From Owenia fusiformis (taxonomy: Eukaryota; Annelida; Polychaeta; Sabellida; Oweniidae), in the NCBI GenBank assembly GCA_903813345.2, contig CAIIXF020000009.1, positions 16,767,759-16,831,758 on the forward strand: a DNA stretch of 64,000 bases, read 5' to 3'. The notes under the pieces are model-generated. The model did no database searches and was not told where the DNA came from. It saw only the letters and a list, made by a program, of their open reading frames with translations. This document shows, piece after piece, positions 42,001 to 49,700 of this stretch (its first letter is position 1; every line of letters begins with the position of its first letter). The translations under genes and the position numbers were made by a program.

Positions 42001-42111
42001 GAATTTATTAACTCACATTTTGATAATTAGGTTAAAATTCAGAAAATATTCTTTTCCTTTCAGATTTATGAACTGAGAAAAGATACAGAAAACAGTGGAC
42101 CTGGTGTTTGA
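15024..42111 (+). CDS. USP39: USP39 (Sad1 homologue), 12 exons, N-terminus not found
   Basis: Joined exons: 15024-15081, 16909-17003, 17243-17379, 19776-19928, 24393-24618, 27970-28115, 31486-31531, 32283-32506, 37237-37298, 38455-38596, 39245-39331, 42064-42111. They give 473 residues without a stop and end TGA at 42109. USP39 stabilises the U4/U6.U5 tri-snRNP in pre-mRNA splicing (family knowledge). Residues ~10-95 form the ZnF-UBP domain (QCPYLDTINR, ACLICGKYFQGRG, HSVQDGHHVFLNL, FFCLPDNYE). Residues ~127-460 are the USP fold. The catalytic Cys position is Asp140 (GLNNIKANDYCN) and the His position is Ala421 (GKGAY), so it is a pseudoenzyme, as in human. The basic N-terminal extension (about 100 residues in human) must come from unseen upstream exon(s). 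Exon order is fully collinear with the human protein. Confidence 0.93.
15083..15604. repeat. 50-bp minisatellite array, first part
   Basis: About ten units of the form ATTACCACTAGCTAATGAAT, GGCAGCATGTTCATAAGAGC, AATGTAAACT (50 bp). The array continues at 15986-16830 after a 380-bp insertion. It begins inside the USP39 intron almost at the donor site of the previous exon. Confidence 0.88.
15605..15985. mobile_element. Hairpin element inserted in the minisatellite
   Basis: TTATGTCACTATCGTGGCAT (15616 on) pairs with ATGCCACGATAGTGACATAA-like sequence ending at 15728. An outer pair (TTATAACATACCTATGATGA at 15735 on, and TCATCATAGGTATGTTATAA near 15966) spans the rest. It breaks the regular 50-bp periodicity. 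A relative with AGAGGTTATGTCA and TAGTGACATAAC ends is at 17515-17730. Confidence 0.6.
15986..16830. repeat. 50-bp minisatellite array, second part
   Basis: About sixteen further units, some 51-53 bp long with an AACATAAACGATT variant. Higher-order repetition is visible: two- and three-unit blocks around 16420-16620 are repeated almost exactly, pointing to recent unequal exchange. Confidence 0.88.
16909..17003 (+). CDS. USP39: USP39 exon: ZnF-UBP
   Basis: Acceptor TATTTTAG, donor GTAATT at 17004. It encodes SVLDFDFEKLCSVSLSHLN and VYACLICGKYFQ, with the zinc-binding CLIC pair. Confidence 0.93.
17243..17379 (+). CDS. USP39: USP39 exon: ZnF-UBP, second half
   Basis: Acceptor GATTTGTAG, donor GTAAGT at 17380. 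It encodes GRGQKSHAYTHSVQDGHHVF then KFFCLPDNYEIIDQSLEDII, with the His ligands of the finger. Confidence 0.93.
17515..17730. repeat. Degenerate copy of the 15605 hairpin family
   Basis: It starts AGAGGTTATGTCA and ends TAGTGACATAAC, with a shared GGCCAACCTTGGGAGG core. No coding content. Confidence 0.5.
17928..19040. mobile_element. Long foldback element
   Basis: The arms (~17928-18330 and ~18640-19040) are reverse complements: GAGGGGGAGCAGG and TCTAGCAGAA at the ends, CAAGCAACAATGGTCTACAT and GATAACGTCAC deeper in. About 400 bp of arm flank a ~300-bp core. No ORF of note; no clear target duplication. Confidence 0.6.
19378..19420. repeat. Lone mariner-type terminal repeat
   Basis: TACAGGGTGGGCCAAAAAAC resembles the termini of the mariner-type elements at 8502, 26883 and 43350. 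No matching right end was found, so this looks like a truncated copy. Confidence 0.4.
19776..19928 (+). CDS. USP39: USP39 exon: dead catalytic Cys box
   Basis: Acceptor CTCATTGCAG, donor GTACAT at 19929; 51 whole codons, phase 0. It contains YLPGIVGLNNIKANDYCNV. Active USPs have Cys where this has Asp140; human USP39 also has Asp there. Cys142, two residues later, is Ala in human USP39 and usually Met in active USPs. Confidence 0.93.
19973..21385 (+). mobile_element. Helitron-like non-autonomous element with internal tandem repeats
   Basis: It starts 5'-TCCCACCGAACGAAGTTCG after an A and ends CTAG before a T. A hairpin (GCTACTCC AT GGAGTTGC) lies 8-11 bp before the end. TC...CTRR termini, a 3' hairpin and A/T insertion are Helitron hallmarks. 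The interior has about nine ~140-bp units, each with GATAACTCAAATACC and AAATGGCGGCCATTTTTC. Other copies are at 28754-29506 and 34655-34939. The element begins 44 bp after the previous exon. Confidence 0.65.
20011..20090 (+). repeat. GTCCGTCTGTCC microsatellite in the Helitron-like element
   Basis: A simple GTCC/GTCT tract. The same kind of tract sits in the same place in the 28754 copy (28800-28862). Confidence 0.7.
22220..22354. repeat. Palindromic element
   Basis: ATCCTACATGAGGTTCAGGA pairs with its near-complement ending at 22354, and AATATAATATATCTGCCC with GTAGATATATTATATTGG. The stem is about 60 bp with a short loop. No flanking duplication is obvious. Confidence 0.6.
22960..23100. 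repeat. Repeat B copy
   Basis: It contains TTCAACTTGCTTCAATTTGA and GACCTTTGAAAGGTCAAAAA, matching the repeat B unit. Confidence 0.55.
24195..24380. repeat. Repeat B copy abutting a USP39 3' splice site
   Basis: It contains TTCAATGACCTTCTCAAGGT and CTTGCTTCAAATTGATCAA. Its last unit (GGTCAAAAAGGTATTTTTTC) runs into the pyrimidine tract of the exon at 24393. Confidence 0.6.
24393..24618 (+). CDS. USP39: USP39 exon: USP fold
   Basis: Acceptor CTGTTTGCAG, donor GTAAGA at 24619. It encodes ALSHVSPLRNYFLQEENY, KRPPGDQMFILVQRFGEL, RKLWNPRNFKAHVSPHEM and VVLCSKKKFQITKQ. This is the longest and best-conserved exon. Confidence 0.95.
24990..25445. repeat. Repeat family 1, inverted copy
   Basis: The reverse complement of 1-480, keeping TTTATTCAATAAAGTTAGCA, the CGGATGGATG motif and TAATTGAGGAAAAA. 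This is the longest second copy of the family. Confidence 0.65.
25560..26720. repeat. Repeat C: tandem ACTATAACTCAAAAAG units
   Basis: Five to six degenerate units, each with TACTATAACTCAAAAAGCAA, TTTTGTTCATATTTGATATG, GCATGGCACACTGTTTTATG and a GCCATTTTGAAAA segment. Blocks end GTTGCTATTATCTAG (26233) and GTTGCTGTTATCTA (26752), like the Helitron-like family ends. Relatives are at 34740-34939 and 37700-38068. Confidence 0.6.
26883..27891 (-). mobile_element. Mariner-like transposon, internally deleted
   Basis: A perfect 34-bp terminal inverted repeat (CAGGGTGTTCAGGAAATAAA on) with TA on both sides (26881-26882, 27892-27893). The inverted homology continues imperfectly for ~190 bp, including GCGCTACTCGCGTTGC. 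Only the C-terminal catalytic part of a transposase remains, on the minus strand. The right end is 78 bp before the next USP39 exon. Confidence 0.85.
27197..27530 (-). pseudogene. Mariner transposase C-terminal remnant
   Basis: It reads FLFILDNSPSHTA (second catalytic Asp), then LIHPPYSPNLAPNDLYFF (third Asp, spaced as in the mariner DD34D family) and KRDLRGHAF. A TAG at 27321 interrupts the frame, which continues with LNRLQEMSQEEFCEVF. The N-terminal DNA-binding part and first catalytic Asp are missing, so this is inactive. Confidence 0.8.
27970..28115 (+). CDS. USP39: USP39 exon: USP fold
   Basis: Acceptor TGTTTCTAG, donor GTATGT at 28116. It encodes DAIDFISWFLNSLHLALGGG and RGTMRVYTRKMLPEDL. 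Confidence 0.93.
28116..28753. other. USP39 intron, no recognised element
   Basis: Unique-looking intron sequence apart from a short palindrome (CGGTCGATTGTCAATCGAAT region near 28293). Confidence 0.4.
28754..29506 (+). mobile_element. Helitron-like element, second copy
   Basis: It starts TCCCAACGAACAAAGTTCGG, has the CAGT/GTCC simple tract at 28800-28862, carries AAATGGCCG/AAATGGCTG units, and ends with hairpin GCTACTCC...GGAGTTGCC and CTAG before T. Half the length of the 19973 copy because it has fewer internal units. Confidence 0.65.
29590..30420. repeat. ~160-bp satellite array (copy 2)
   Basis: Five to six units with GCCATTTTGGATTTTCTGTC, TTGTCTGTAAAGTCTTGTCT and GATGATTCTTAGTATGAAAA. 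A short segment (AAACTCATAATCACTTTTTT) at 29573 is repeated at 29883, showing a local duplication. Confidence 0.72.
30895..31070. repeat. Single satellite unit
   Basis: One diverged unit (CTCTGTAAAGTCTTGTCTAT, ACTACTTAGTTTTTAGGCAG), closest to the last unit of the 11556-12880 array. Confidence 0.6.
31340..31400 (+). repeat. Helitron-like 3' end fragment
   Basis: TTTGTTCGTCGGGATTTGCT followed by ACTCCTTAGAGTTGCTG is the 3' hairpin end of the 19973 family. Another decayed end is at 38965-39018. Confidence 0.5.
31486..31531 (+). CDS. USP39: USP39 micro-exon (46 bp)
   Basis: Acceptor TTTATTTCAG, donor GTGCCA at 31532. It encodes KESERKKLLTTEEYQ and one base. It is supported by phase and by matching the linker before the next conserved block in human USP39. 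The donor is weak (GTGCCA). Confidence 0.82.
32283..32506 (+). CDS. USP39: USP39 exon: USP fold
   Basis: Acceptor GATGATTACAG, donor GTAAGG at 32507. It encodes FLYLTCDLPPPPLYPDELRE, NIIPQVPLYTVLAKFNGVT, EKEYKTHKGSHMKRFELT and RLPPYIIMYVK. Confidence 0.94.
32549..33018 (+). mobile_element. Element D: GTCACCACC...TTAATGCCTTG, with repeat B core
   Basis: It begins with the hairpin GTCACCACCAAAAAGTGGTG, contains two or three repeat B units, and ends GGTGGTGACATTTTGTCATG TTAATGCCTTG. A second copy with the same ends is 39472-39828. Starts 42 bp after the preceding exon. The superfamily is unknown. Confidence 0.6.
33341..34150. repeat. 162-bp satellite array (copy 3, five near-identical units)
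   Basis: CATTTGAGGGATTCATCTGA starts at 33341, 33502, 33664, 33826 and 33988, a period of 161-162 bp. Units differ at only a few positions. This is the homogeneous version of the diverged arrays at 11556 and 29590. Confidence 0.9.
34346..34654 (+). pseudogene. Penelope-like reverse transcriptase fragment
   Basis: It encodes MIPRLYCTPKIHKPGTPVHP then KVSRWLSDLLVPIVG, the RT core typical of Penelope-like elements (LYGLPKIHKP...RPI consensus). After a frameshift near 34560 it continues in another frame as LRNTDHFVKSIENKVIKE then DEILVSHDVVSL. It stops just before the expected catalytic FTNVP-type block, where a Helitron-like element begins at 34655. Truncated and frameshifted, so dead. Confidence 0.75.
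34655..34939 (+). mobile_element. Helitron-like element, short copy
   Basis: It starts TCCCATCGAACAAAGTTAGG and ends GTTGCTATTGTCTAG before T. The interior has one repeat C unit (GCATGGCACACTGTCTAATG). It interrupts the Penelope-like RT fragment. Confidence 0.6.
35268..35749. mobile_element. Nested foldback MITE with 9-bp duplication
   Basis: The inverted ends are CGGTTTTGTATAAAAAACCT and the complement of GGATTTTTATACAAAGCC; the arms continue through CTCCTACCTCATACCCACCT and a GTATCATG segment. TGAATATTT and TGAACATTT flank it (one mismatch); the empty site at 58746 has TGAGCATTT once. The 9-bp duplication suggests a Mutator-like origin. The centre carries a tRNA-like B box. Confidence 0.72.
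35555..35625 (-). repeat. tRNA-like segment (B box) within the nested MITE
   Basis: The minus strand has GCTGGGTTCGATTCCCACTT then GGGGCA, a good pol III B box and tRNA 3' half. The 5' half is poor (no clear A box or cloverleaf). Could be a SINE head or decayed tRNA; not called as a gene. Confidence 0.4.
36418..37133. mobile_element. Foldback MITE, full-length palindrome
   Basis: AAAGGAGCATGTAGGTTATC at the left end pairs with GATAACCTACGTGCTCCTTT at the right. The inner segments ACATACTTTTTCAAAGATGT and CATTTTCACCAAAAATGCAA also have inverted partners. The arms are about 300 bp. No coding content. Confidence 0.68.
37237..37298 (+). CDS. USP39: USP39 exon (62 bp)
   Basis: Acceptor TGTTTTCCAG, donor GTAAGT at 37299. 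It encodes RFHKNTFIVEKNPTIVNFPI plus two bases. Confidence 0.92.
37700..38068. repeat. Repeat C copies
   Basis: Two degenerate units with ACTATAACTCAATATGTAGT, CACACTGTTTTATGACACTT and GGCTAGAAGGTGCCCATTTT, ending in a decayed GTTGTTGTCTTGT. Confidence 0.55.
38455..38596 (+). CDS. USP39: USP39 exon: dead His box
   Basis: Acceptor CTGTTTTCCAG, donor GTATGC at 38597. It encodes NIDFGDLLSQEVKANHKHT, CYDLVANIVHDGEPGPGKG and AYKLHVMHK. Active USPs have GHY; here it is GAY (Ala421), so the general-base His is absent. Confidence 0.94.
39245..39331 (+). CDS. USP39: USP39 exon: C-terminal USP fold
   Basis: Acceptor TGGTTTCAG, donor GTATTT at 39332; 29 whole codons. It encodes GSGKWYELQDLHVADILPQ and MITLSESYIQ. 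Confidence 0.94.
39472..39828 (+). mobile_element. Element D, second copy
   Basis: TTGTCACTACTAAAAGTGGT hairpin start, repeat B core, and GGTGGTGACATTTTTGTCAT end followed by TTAATGCCTTG, as at 32549-33018. Confidence 0.6.
39829..41150. other. Last USP39 intron, unassigned part
   Basis: No conserved exon is recognised. At 40910-40990 there are several GGGTACC/CCCGGTT motifs in imperfect inverted arrangement. The 103-codon ORF at 39930 has no recognisable features and is probably chance. Confidence 0.35.
41170..41800. repeat. Repeat F copy
   Basis: It shares GAGCGCATCTTTATGTGCAA, AGAGTATGAGTATGAACACT, TATGCCACACCTGTCACACC and a block near 41570-41790 with 59030-59500. The minus-strand ORFs in both copies resemble each other at the C-terminal side (IPFAKW.KISLG). 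This may reflect decayed coding sequence or just shared repeat. Confidence 0.55.
42064..42111 (+). CDS. USP39: USP39 last coding exon
   Basis: Acceptor TTCCTTTCAG. It encodes IYELRKDTENSGPGV and a TGA stop, corresponding to the end of human USP39 (IQIW..R.D...). The 3' UTR follows, with candidate AATAAA at 42338 (inside the MITE) and 42979. Confidence 0.88.
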   Translation: MYELRKDTENSGPGV

Positions 42112-42234
42112 ACTTACAAAGTAATGAATTTCAACTAAAGAACTGGAATGGATGATATGTGAACTCCTGCTATAGGAAGTCAGTGTTTTTAAATAGGAAC
42201 CATCCAATTGGACATTCTTAAGTGTGTCTCTTAA

Positions 42235-42944
42235 CCTTTAGCATGCTGGCTTATTTCAGCAAATATATCCTACGCGACTGGCTTATTTTTCAAAGAGTGC
42301 AAAAAATTATATGCCTGGACTAAATAATTAATATCTCAATAAATACTGAATGAATCTGGATAAAATTTTCACAAAGGGAAGACACACTGGCCTGGCTCAT
42401 GAAAAAAATGTTCTCATGAATTTTTTTCATACCTTAACACGACTGGGCATAAATATACCATGAATACTCCTCCGGAATCCGCCGCTTCGCCCCTGGGAAG
42501 ATTAAAAGTCTGGTCAGAACTCAAAACTGAATTTGCAGCGATCGAATGATCAATTTTTGAGAATTTGTGAGAAAATATTCTAGTTTCTATTTCCGATGAC
42601 CATTATCGGCTTCCAAGAGCCTAAAGAGCTCGAAAACGCAATCCATTTCCTCCACATTTTTGTTGTCATCATATTTTGCCGCCATTTTGTATGATTTTTT
42701 CACTAAAAACGACTAAAACACTGTTTAAATTGTTGAATTGAGAAATATCTTTCGAAATATCGCCATTCTAGGTCAACAGGAAGTCATGTGAGGCACTGAA
42801 TAAATCGAGCAATCTAATTGGATCATAAGAATGGCGCGAAAAAGTAAAGTATTTAAAAGTTTGAAATCGGGTGGATGGGTCCGCCGGCAGTCACACGGGA
42901 TAGTAAAGCATGGGCGGACTCACTCGCCGGCAGCATGCTAAAGG
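42235..42944. mobile_element. piggyBac-type MITE in the USP39 3' UTR region
   Basis: TTAA on both sides (42231-42234, 42945-42948). The inverted ends are CCTTTAGCATGCTGGC and the complement of GCCGGCAGCATGCTAAAGG. TTAA target duplication and CCT-type ends are piggyBac hallmarks. 710 bp without transposase. It begins 124 bp after the USP39 stop. Confidence 0.8.
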
Positions 42945-42978
42945 TTAAACCCTAAATTCTTGATACATGAGAAATCTT

Positions 42979-42984
42979 AATAAA
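42979..42984 (+). promoter_or_regulatory. USP39: Candidate poly(A) signal of USP39
   Basis: AATAAA lies 868 nt after the stop and 35 bp beyond the MITE. In the pre-insertion allele it would have been ~155 nt from the stop. An alternative AATAAA at 42338-42343 is inside the MITE. Confidence 0.4.
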
Positions 42985-43349
42985 GCCAGATCCTGAATAT
43001 GATAAGATGGGAGATGTGCACCTAAAGAGAGCATTTTTGCTTTAATTTACAATTAAAAAATGTTATCCATAAAAGAACAATATGTTGCTCACGTCCAGTT
43101 ATGAACAATGTAGTTATAGATGGGTAGAAGAAGAGATATACCATTCGATAGAAAAGCTGACAATAAAAAGTGGACAATCTCATTAAGGAAATGGACCCTG
43201 TCATTACAAATATGATTCAGATTCCAGTATTGATAGTGATAAAAAGACTTTCTAGTTGTATATTTATGAAAAGATTTTTTTGTATATTTTAACTTTCACT
43301 AGGAGGATTTCAGTAAGGATGCATAGATTCAGCGGGGATATGCACTATA

Positions 43350-44152
43350 CAGGGTGTCCCATAAAAGGAAACAAATATTAAATTGCTAATTTCTCAAAGA
43401 TTAATAATGTTAGGGAAAACTCACAGGTGCCATCACTTGCGTCATTATGTCCTCTTTCATATGATACCAAGATGTTCTAATTCCCTCCACAGATGACTGA
43501 GCAATGAGGGATTTAAGTGACCATGTCAGAAATGGGTTTGTGCCACTCTCACTCTTTCAGCCAAGTCAATTTTACCGTCATGACATAGTTATAAGTAACA
43601 GCAAACATCAGGATATTACTCTTTTATTCATTTATTCCAATTTAAGTTACACATATTATATTTAACACCCCTATTAATTCCCAATGTTTATTCAGACTTG
43701 TTTCAACCCCAGTGTCCTTCAACATGACTCGTATTCCTTTCAATGCAAATGTCTGCCCTAGATCACATTCCTTTCAATGCAGATGTCTGCCCTAGATCTC
43801 ATTGCGCGTACTGCATCCTTGATGGTGTCTCACTGTCCCCTTAGATCCTTCCCTGCTGCCGAGGTCCTTAGATCATCAACGTCTCTTGGTGATGTGTAAA
43901 CTTTATCATTGTGGTAACCCCAAATAACCATCCTGGCATAGCCATTTTAACCCCTCATTGTTCAGTCATTCATGCCATTTCTGGCATGGTCACTTAAATC
44001 CCTTAGAACTCAGTCATTCGTGAAGGAAAAAAACAATGTTGGTATTATAAGAAAGACATAACCTATCAGATGTCAGCTGTGAAATTTTCTTATTATTATT
44101 CATCTTTGAGAAATTAGCAATTAAATCTAGGTTTCCTTTTTTGGACACTCTG
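43350..44152. mobile_element. Mariner-type MITE
   Basis: The left end CAGGGTGTCCCATAAAAGGA preceded by TA, and the inverted right end TCCTTTTTTGGACACTCTG, share further sequence (TTAAATTGCTAATTTCTCAA). The right flank is AA rather than TA, so that end has decayed. No transposase. Confidence 0.65.
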
Positions 44153-46660
44153 AATTTGACGTAACATGGAAGCCATCATAGATATTTATTTGGTTAATGT
44201 TTATTTTCTAATAAGGAAGTCGCTACTTTCAAACAATCTATTCATTTTTGTGGTGGAGTACTGGACAATGGCACATCAATTTTTTGGAGCAGCTCAGGGG
44301 CTGATATTGTCACATTGAATTATGATAATAAGTAAAATAAAAAAATATATATATTGAATTTTTTTATGTCATTGACAAGACCAGGATTGGTCCAAATTGG
44401 TTATAGCAGGGAGGAGGTACGGATTCTGGATACCTGCTTAGGAGGATGATCCACATTGACTAAGCACCAAGCAGCTTGAATCAAGCTCATTACAAACTAT
44501 ATATTTAGCTGTGCTCATCAAATTGTTGTATACGAGAAAAAACTTGCACCACACAGCTCATTTTCACAATGAGCACAGTTTTCCAGTTTAGGTTGTTTGA
44601 CTGATTCTGATTCTGACTCTTCATCACCAGGGTCATGTATAGAGATTATAAAATTGAAACCAAAATGTTGTGCTCAGCATGAATTTGACTGAAATATGTG
44701 TAACTTCAACACAACTGAAGTCTCAAAACTGGATGCTCAGTAACTTTGAGTGACTATAATCCCTTGATTACTCAGATAAACACCAATTCACTTATCCAGA
44801 AATATCACTCAATGTCTATTATAAAGAAAGTAAGCAATGTTTTGGAGGATATGTTTCAAACTTTTTTTGTATTAATAATTCATTTAATATTTGCCATTGA
44901 TTTTTTTTAAATTCTGACAAAGTGATATGCACTTTGATGCCAATATTCTTCATCAACTGTGATACAAATTTATATTTTTGTAATCTCAGAAGGATAAAAT
45001 ATTGAAGTTTAATAATATGTGTGATTGAGTTTTTCAGACATTACAATTTTCAATATTTTCTAAGTCCATACCCAGACTCATCCTTTAATAACTATGTAAA
45101 CTCTGAGGAAATACTCGATCAGATCATTGAAAAATTCAAGTCGTAGATGGGTAGTTTGATTTGTTTATGCGAGTCAACATGACAGTGTTTTGATTAGTCA
45201 ATCAGCCTGAAGTCACATTTGTGTACACACGATCTTGCCAATTAATACGGTTTCACGATACCCCTGACAGCGTAGGAATTGTGGAAACATGGCAAGGCTA
45301 GTAAGGTATGAAGAGTATTAGAATGAGTACACCCATAAAGGAGGATGTTCTACAATCCTAGTGGAAATCTAGTGACAGCGTTCTTGAATTACCCTGCATA
45401 CAACTTTAGTGTAGACCGTTTCTATATAATAATAGTAAATGTGCATTTCAATTCCACTATTTTGAATAAAATAGCAGATAAAAATTTTGCAAGTCTGGCC
45501 TTATTTATGTATTCTATGCAGTGAATTCTACCGAGTACTCAATTATGGTGTTAAAAATTCAATAAAAAAATTGCCATGGAGAAGTTACTTTAGCATCTAT
45601 AAGTGGCTAAGAACAAAAGAACGATCAATGGGGAAAATTCATATGCAGACATTTTTGTTATAGATGTTACATCTTACAAAACAAAATAGTAAAATAGGTT
45701 TAAATAATTTTCATTTATATTTCATCCTTATTCTTACACCTCAGTTTACATTAATATTAGGTGAAACCATTTCATTTCTGTTTTTCTATTAAATTAAAAT
45801 ATGAAATAAAAAAGAGGTGATAATAGGTTAGTTGATTACTGGGAATCCCATTATATACATCACCTTCCCATCTGCCATTTGTGCATTGTTACAGTGATCT
45901 GTATTAATATACTATATACAATGTTTGTGCCCTCATTTTTAAACCAGAATAATTTACAGTAATTATTGTTCATAACACAAATTCAAATTTCAACAAGACT
46001 GTCCTCCTGAACAGCTACATTACATCATATAACACTAAAGAACCTACTCCTGATGGAGCTAGGTTTGTGGGGTATTACATGGCTATTGTTTACAGACGCA
46101 GCACCTTAATTCATATACTGCAATCTAATTATTTAATCTCATTTTATGTTGCACAAGCTGCATTTATTCTCATTTATTAAGCATATGCTTATACAATACA
46201 GCAAGCTCTGAGTATGGTAATATATAACGCAGAAGGTGCTACGTCACTTGTGAAAGCCGGAGTGTTTATAAACAGTGCTCTTTTCCAATGAATTTCTATA
46301 AACACAACACAAATGTGTATATAAAAACGCGGATAAATTTAAATAAAAATCACCCACATTTGCAGAAGAGGGTAGGCGGGAAACCTGAAGGCTGAAGTGT
46401 TTCAGAATATACTAGAAATGCCGAGCCCCCAGGCACCAAAGTCCAAGTCCCATGATCATGGCTACAGAGTGTAAACAAGGCCATAATGTTTCAGCCCGAG
46501 CCACGATCTTGATCGTCAGCCTAGCCTACCCTCCACTGTGGCCCACTAGATGTAATAAATGGGTAAACAATGCCACGTAATAGCCCCAAGTCACTACAGT
46601 CACATATACTACAAGACAAGTGTACATAAATAACTCTAACAGCTATCCAACTGCACTGTC
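44153..46660. other. Convergent intergenic region and MAT2A 3' UTR
   Basis: No gene is recognised up to ~45800. The stretch 46200-46660 is less AT-rich and lies directly after the MAT2A stop, so it is probably 3' UTR. Minus-strand AATAAA candidates occur at 46162-46178. The exact end of the transcript cannot be set. Confidence 0.4.
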
Positions 46661-46763
46661 CTAGAACACCAGTTTCTTAGGCTGTTCCCAAGTGAACTCT
46701 GGTCGTCCGAAATGGCCATAAGCTGCAGTCTTCAGATAGATGGGGCGCTGAAGATCAAGCTCC
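46661..46763 (-). CDS. MAT2A: MAT2A exon 9, last coding exon
   Basis: Acceptor TTGTACTTCCAG. It completes a Lys codon, then encodes [19 protein letters not shown] and [14 protein letters not shown] with stop TAG at 46661-46663. The AAYGHFGR motif is invariant in the family. Confidence 0.95.
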
Positions 46764-49700
46764 CTGGAAGTACAAAACCATATGTAATTAATTCATTTAA
46801 AAACAGTTTGATTGCTAATAAATGTGTACTAGTATGAGTGATAATACCTCACTGAAAAATTACTGTGGAACATTTTACTCCATTATTTTTACTTTACATA
46901 ATTACAAACCAATTATCCAAATAGACAAATAAGCAATAGACTAAAACATGGTCATAAACATAAATATCTCTGCATCGCTTCAAGTGGGACAAATTTGCAT
47001 TGGTGCATTGATTAAACCAAATTCTCCCAACCTTTAAACCATGTTTTGCGTATTGTAGAGACAATAAAGTTTATTACCAATATCAAGTTACATCCTTCAC
47101 AATTAATATTTATCCAAGTCAAACATATGTAAACATGAAATCAAGCCCATGCTTTATACATGAGAGCCTGCCTCTTATTTCATATAGAGTCATATCGGCT
47201 TCTGGGAAGGTAGGAGACATCGCAATAAAACATTTTATGATTATCAGCAGGTTCAAAAAATATTCGTGAAAATGCTTTGCAGTTTGTCATACAGAACATT
47301 TATTTTTATCGATTGTGCAAATATACGTTAGATTATTAAATGGCATCTTACAGTTTATATGGCTTGAACCAAATAATTGAATATAATGTGAATATGTAAG
47401 ATAATACTGGAACAAGATGTGGCAAGAGTTCATTAAACTCTTGCATTGTGGCAAGGGCAACCGAACAATAATGACTTATTAATCTATGCACAAGACTAAA
47501 TACAAAGAACTGCTAAAAACAATCAAATGATGCAAAAGCCAAACATTTCAAGGTTTTCTAGAGCTGAATGTTTCTTAAATAAAAGATTGCAAACCAAGAC
47601 AGTAATAACTCCAAAGTACATGTAAAGCATCAATCAAAACCAATAAAATCAAGGTAGTTCTCCTGCCGATGCCCAAGAAATAAGCATGCATGCCCTTAAA
47701 GGAAGCTTGAGCCTACTAGTAGACTTACTTAACAATTTGACCAGGTCTAAGGTCAAAATTTGCTTTTACAATAGCTAACAGTTGTTTTTCTGTGATGTGA
47801 TTGAGTGACGTGCCGTAGCTGAAGATACTTATCGACAGCGGTTCAGAGACACCTATTGCATAAGACACCTAAACAGAGACATCTATATTCAGCCAAGTTT
47901 ATAAAAATTCAAACCATGGATTAAGCTTGCAAAGCTCCCTGTAGTTTATTACCATTCATATGTAAATCTGAGACTATCCTGAATGTAATTTTTTCTCATT
48001 TGTAGGCCTTTTATAGAATGATAACCTTCATGAGTATGCAAGCATTAATCCAATGTTTGAACAACATAAATAATAATTAAGACTTACTTTACAATTTTAC
48101 CAGGTCTGAGATCAAAGTTTTTCTTTACAATTTTAAGAAGTTCTTTTTCTGAGTGTTTTGAAGTTCCAAAGTTAAACACACTGATGGATAGAGGTTCTGC
48201 TACACCAATAGCATAGGATACCTAGAAGTAACATATAACAGGACATTAAGCCAGTTTGTATTTAGACATTCAGGATTGTACAGGTTATAATAGATTCCAA
48301 AACAGCATCTATTTATTACTAAAAAACATACAGCAAGTAAGGGAAGATAGTTCTCTTGTGTAGTAAATCTTTTGTTGTCTTACCTGGACAAGACAACGTT
48401 TCACCAGGCCAGCTTTGACAAGAGATTTGGCGACCCATCTTGCTGCATAAGCTGCAGAACGATCCACTTTAGAGAAATCTTTGCCAGAGAAAGCACCACC
48501 TCCATGAGCTCCCCACCCACCGTATGTATCAACAATAATCTTTCTGCCAGTCAGACCAGCATCACCCTGGAACAGGAGGTAAACATTTTAATTAACAGAT
48601 GGCATGGTAAACCCTCAAACGAGACATTCCTACATAGAAAGCAAACTCACAAGACTGTTGCAAATATAGCTGTAGCCATTATCACTGTTGATTAAAACAT
48701 CCTTGATTCTTGTTTACGTGAATATCTATTTATTATCAGATATCTTATACTACCTGGGATGACATTATTTAAGTTAATACACTGTTTAGCCAGAAAACCT
48801 GTAAAAACCAGTAAGAACTAGTGAGAACTGGCTTCTACAAAGATGATATACAATTTGTGTGCAGATAAACTGATGGCGAGGACAAACACTGATATCAATG
48901 TGTGAAAATGTAGGCCAGGTTCAACACAATTGATTTCTTAAGCACCATTATACTAGTATTACATAGGTACATTAGATAAGATATTTTCTAGTATGATAAT
49001 GGTGGTTTTCAACAGTTGTAAAATATTTAACCTTGACTAAGTTCCATATAAATACAGAACAATGCTCTAACTTGATAATTCCTCAGACAACTCCATTAAA
49101 ACAATACAGCAAAACTGATAACATGATCAATATTAAAACCACTCTTATCTATTACATGACATGTAATGGCAAGAAATGAGATGACCAGTATGTTAAACTT
49201 GTGGAGCCACCTTGACTCAAATACACACATTAATCCTAAGTTATTGATCAGACTTAAGTCAAGTGGGAACACGAAATATCAAATCACATATTCCAATTTT
49301 CTAATAAACTTGATACCCGAATGTAATTTTGACAGTTTTTGATGATAAGTATTTAACAAGGGCAATACTTGAACTTAATTTTTAAACAATTAAACAGAAC
49401 TACTATACTACAACAATCATGATAAATAGTAAGCCAGTCAACACTATGACCCATGGCAGGCGAAATTACTAAATAAACTTTATACATCTAGGAGTAGGAA
49501 TAGAAAAATAATTAAAGACATAAATCACTGATCAGATGATGCAATGTACATATAATATAGGCATGAAGCTTTCCTTGCCAACACTCCTAAGAGTAGAAAA
49601 TCCTGATATACAAAACACATTTCATATAATCGCTCATCAATTTGAGCAAGAATTATGACAGCATTTTTGGTAAAATCAACACTTATGACCAGGTCATTTG

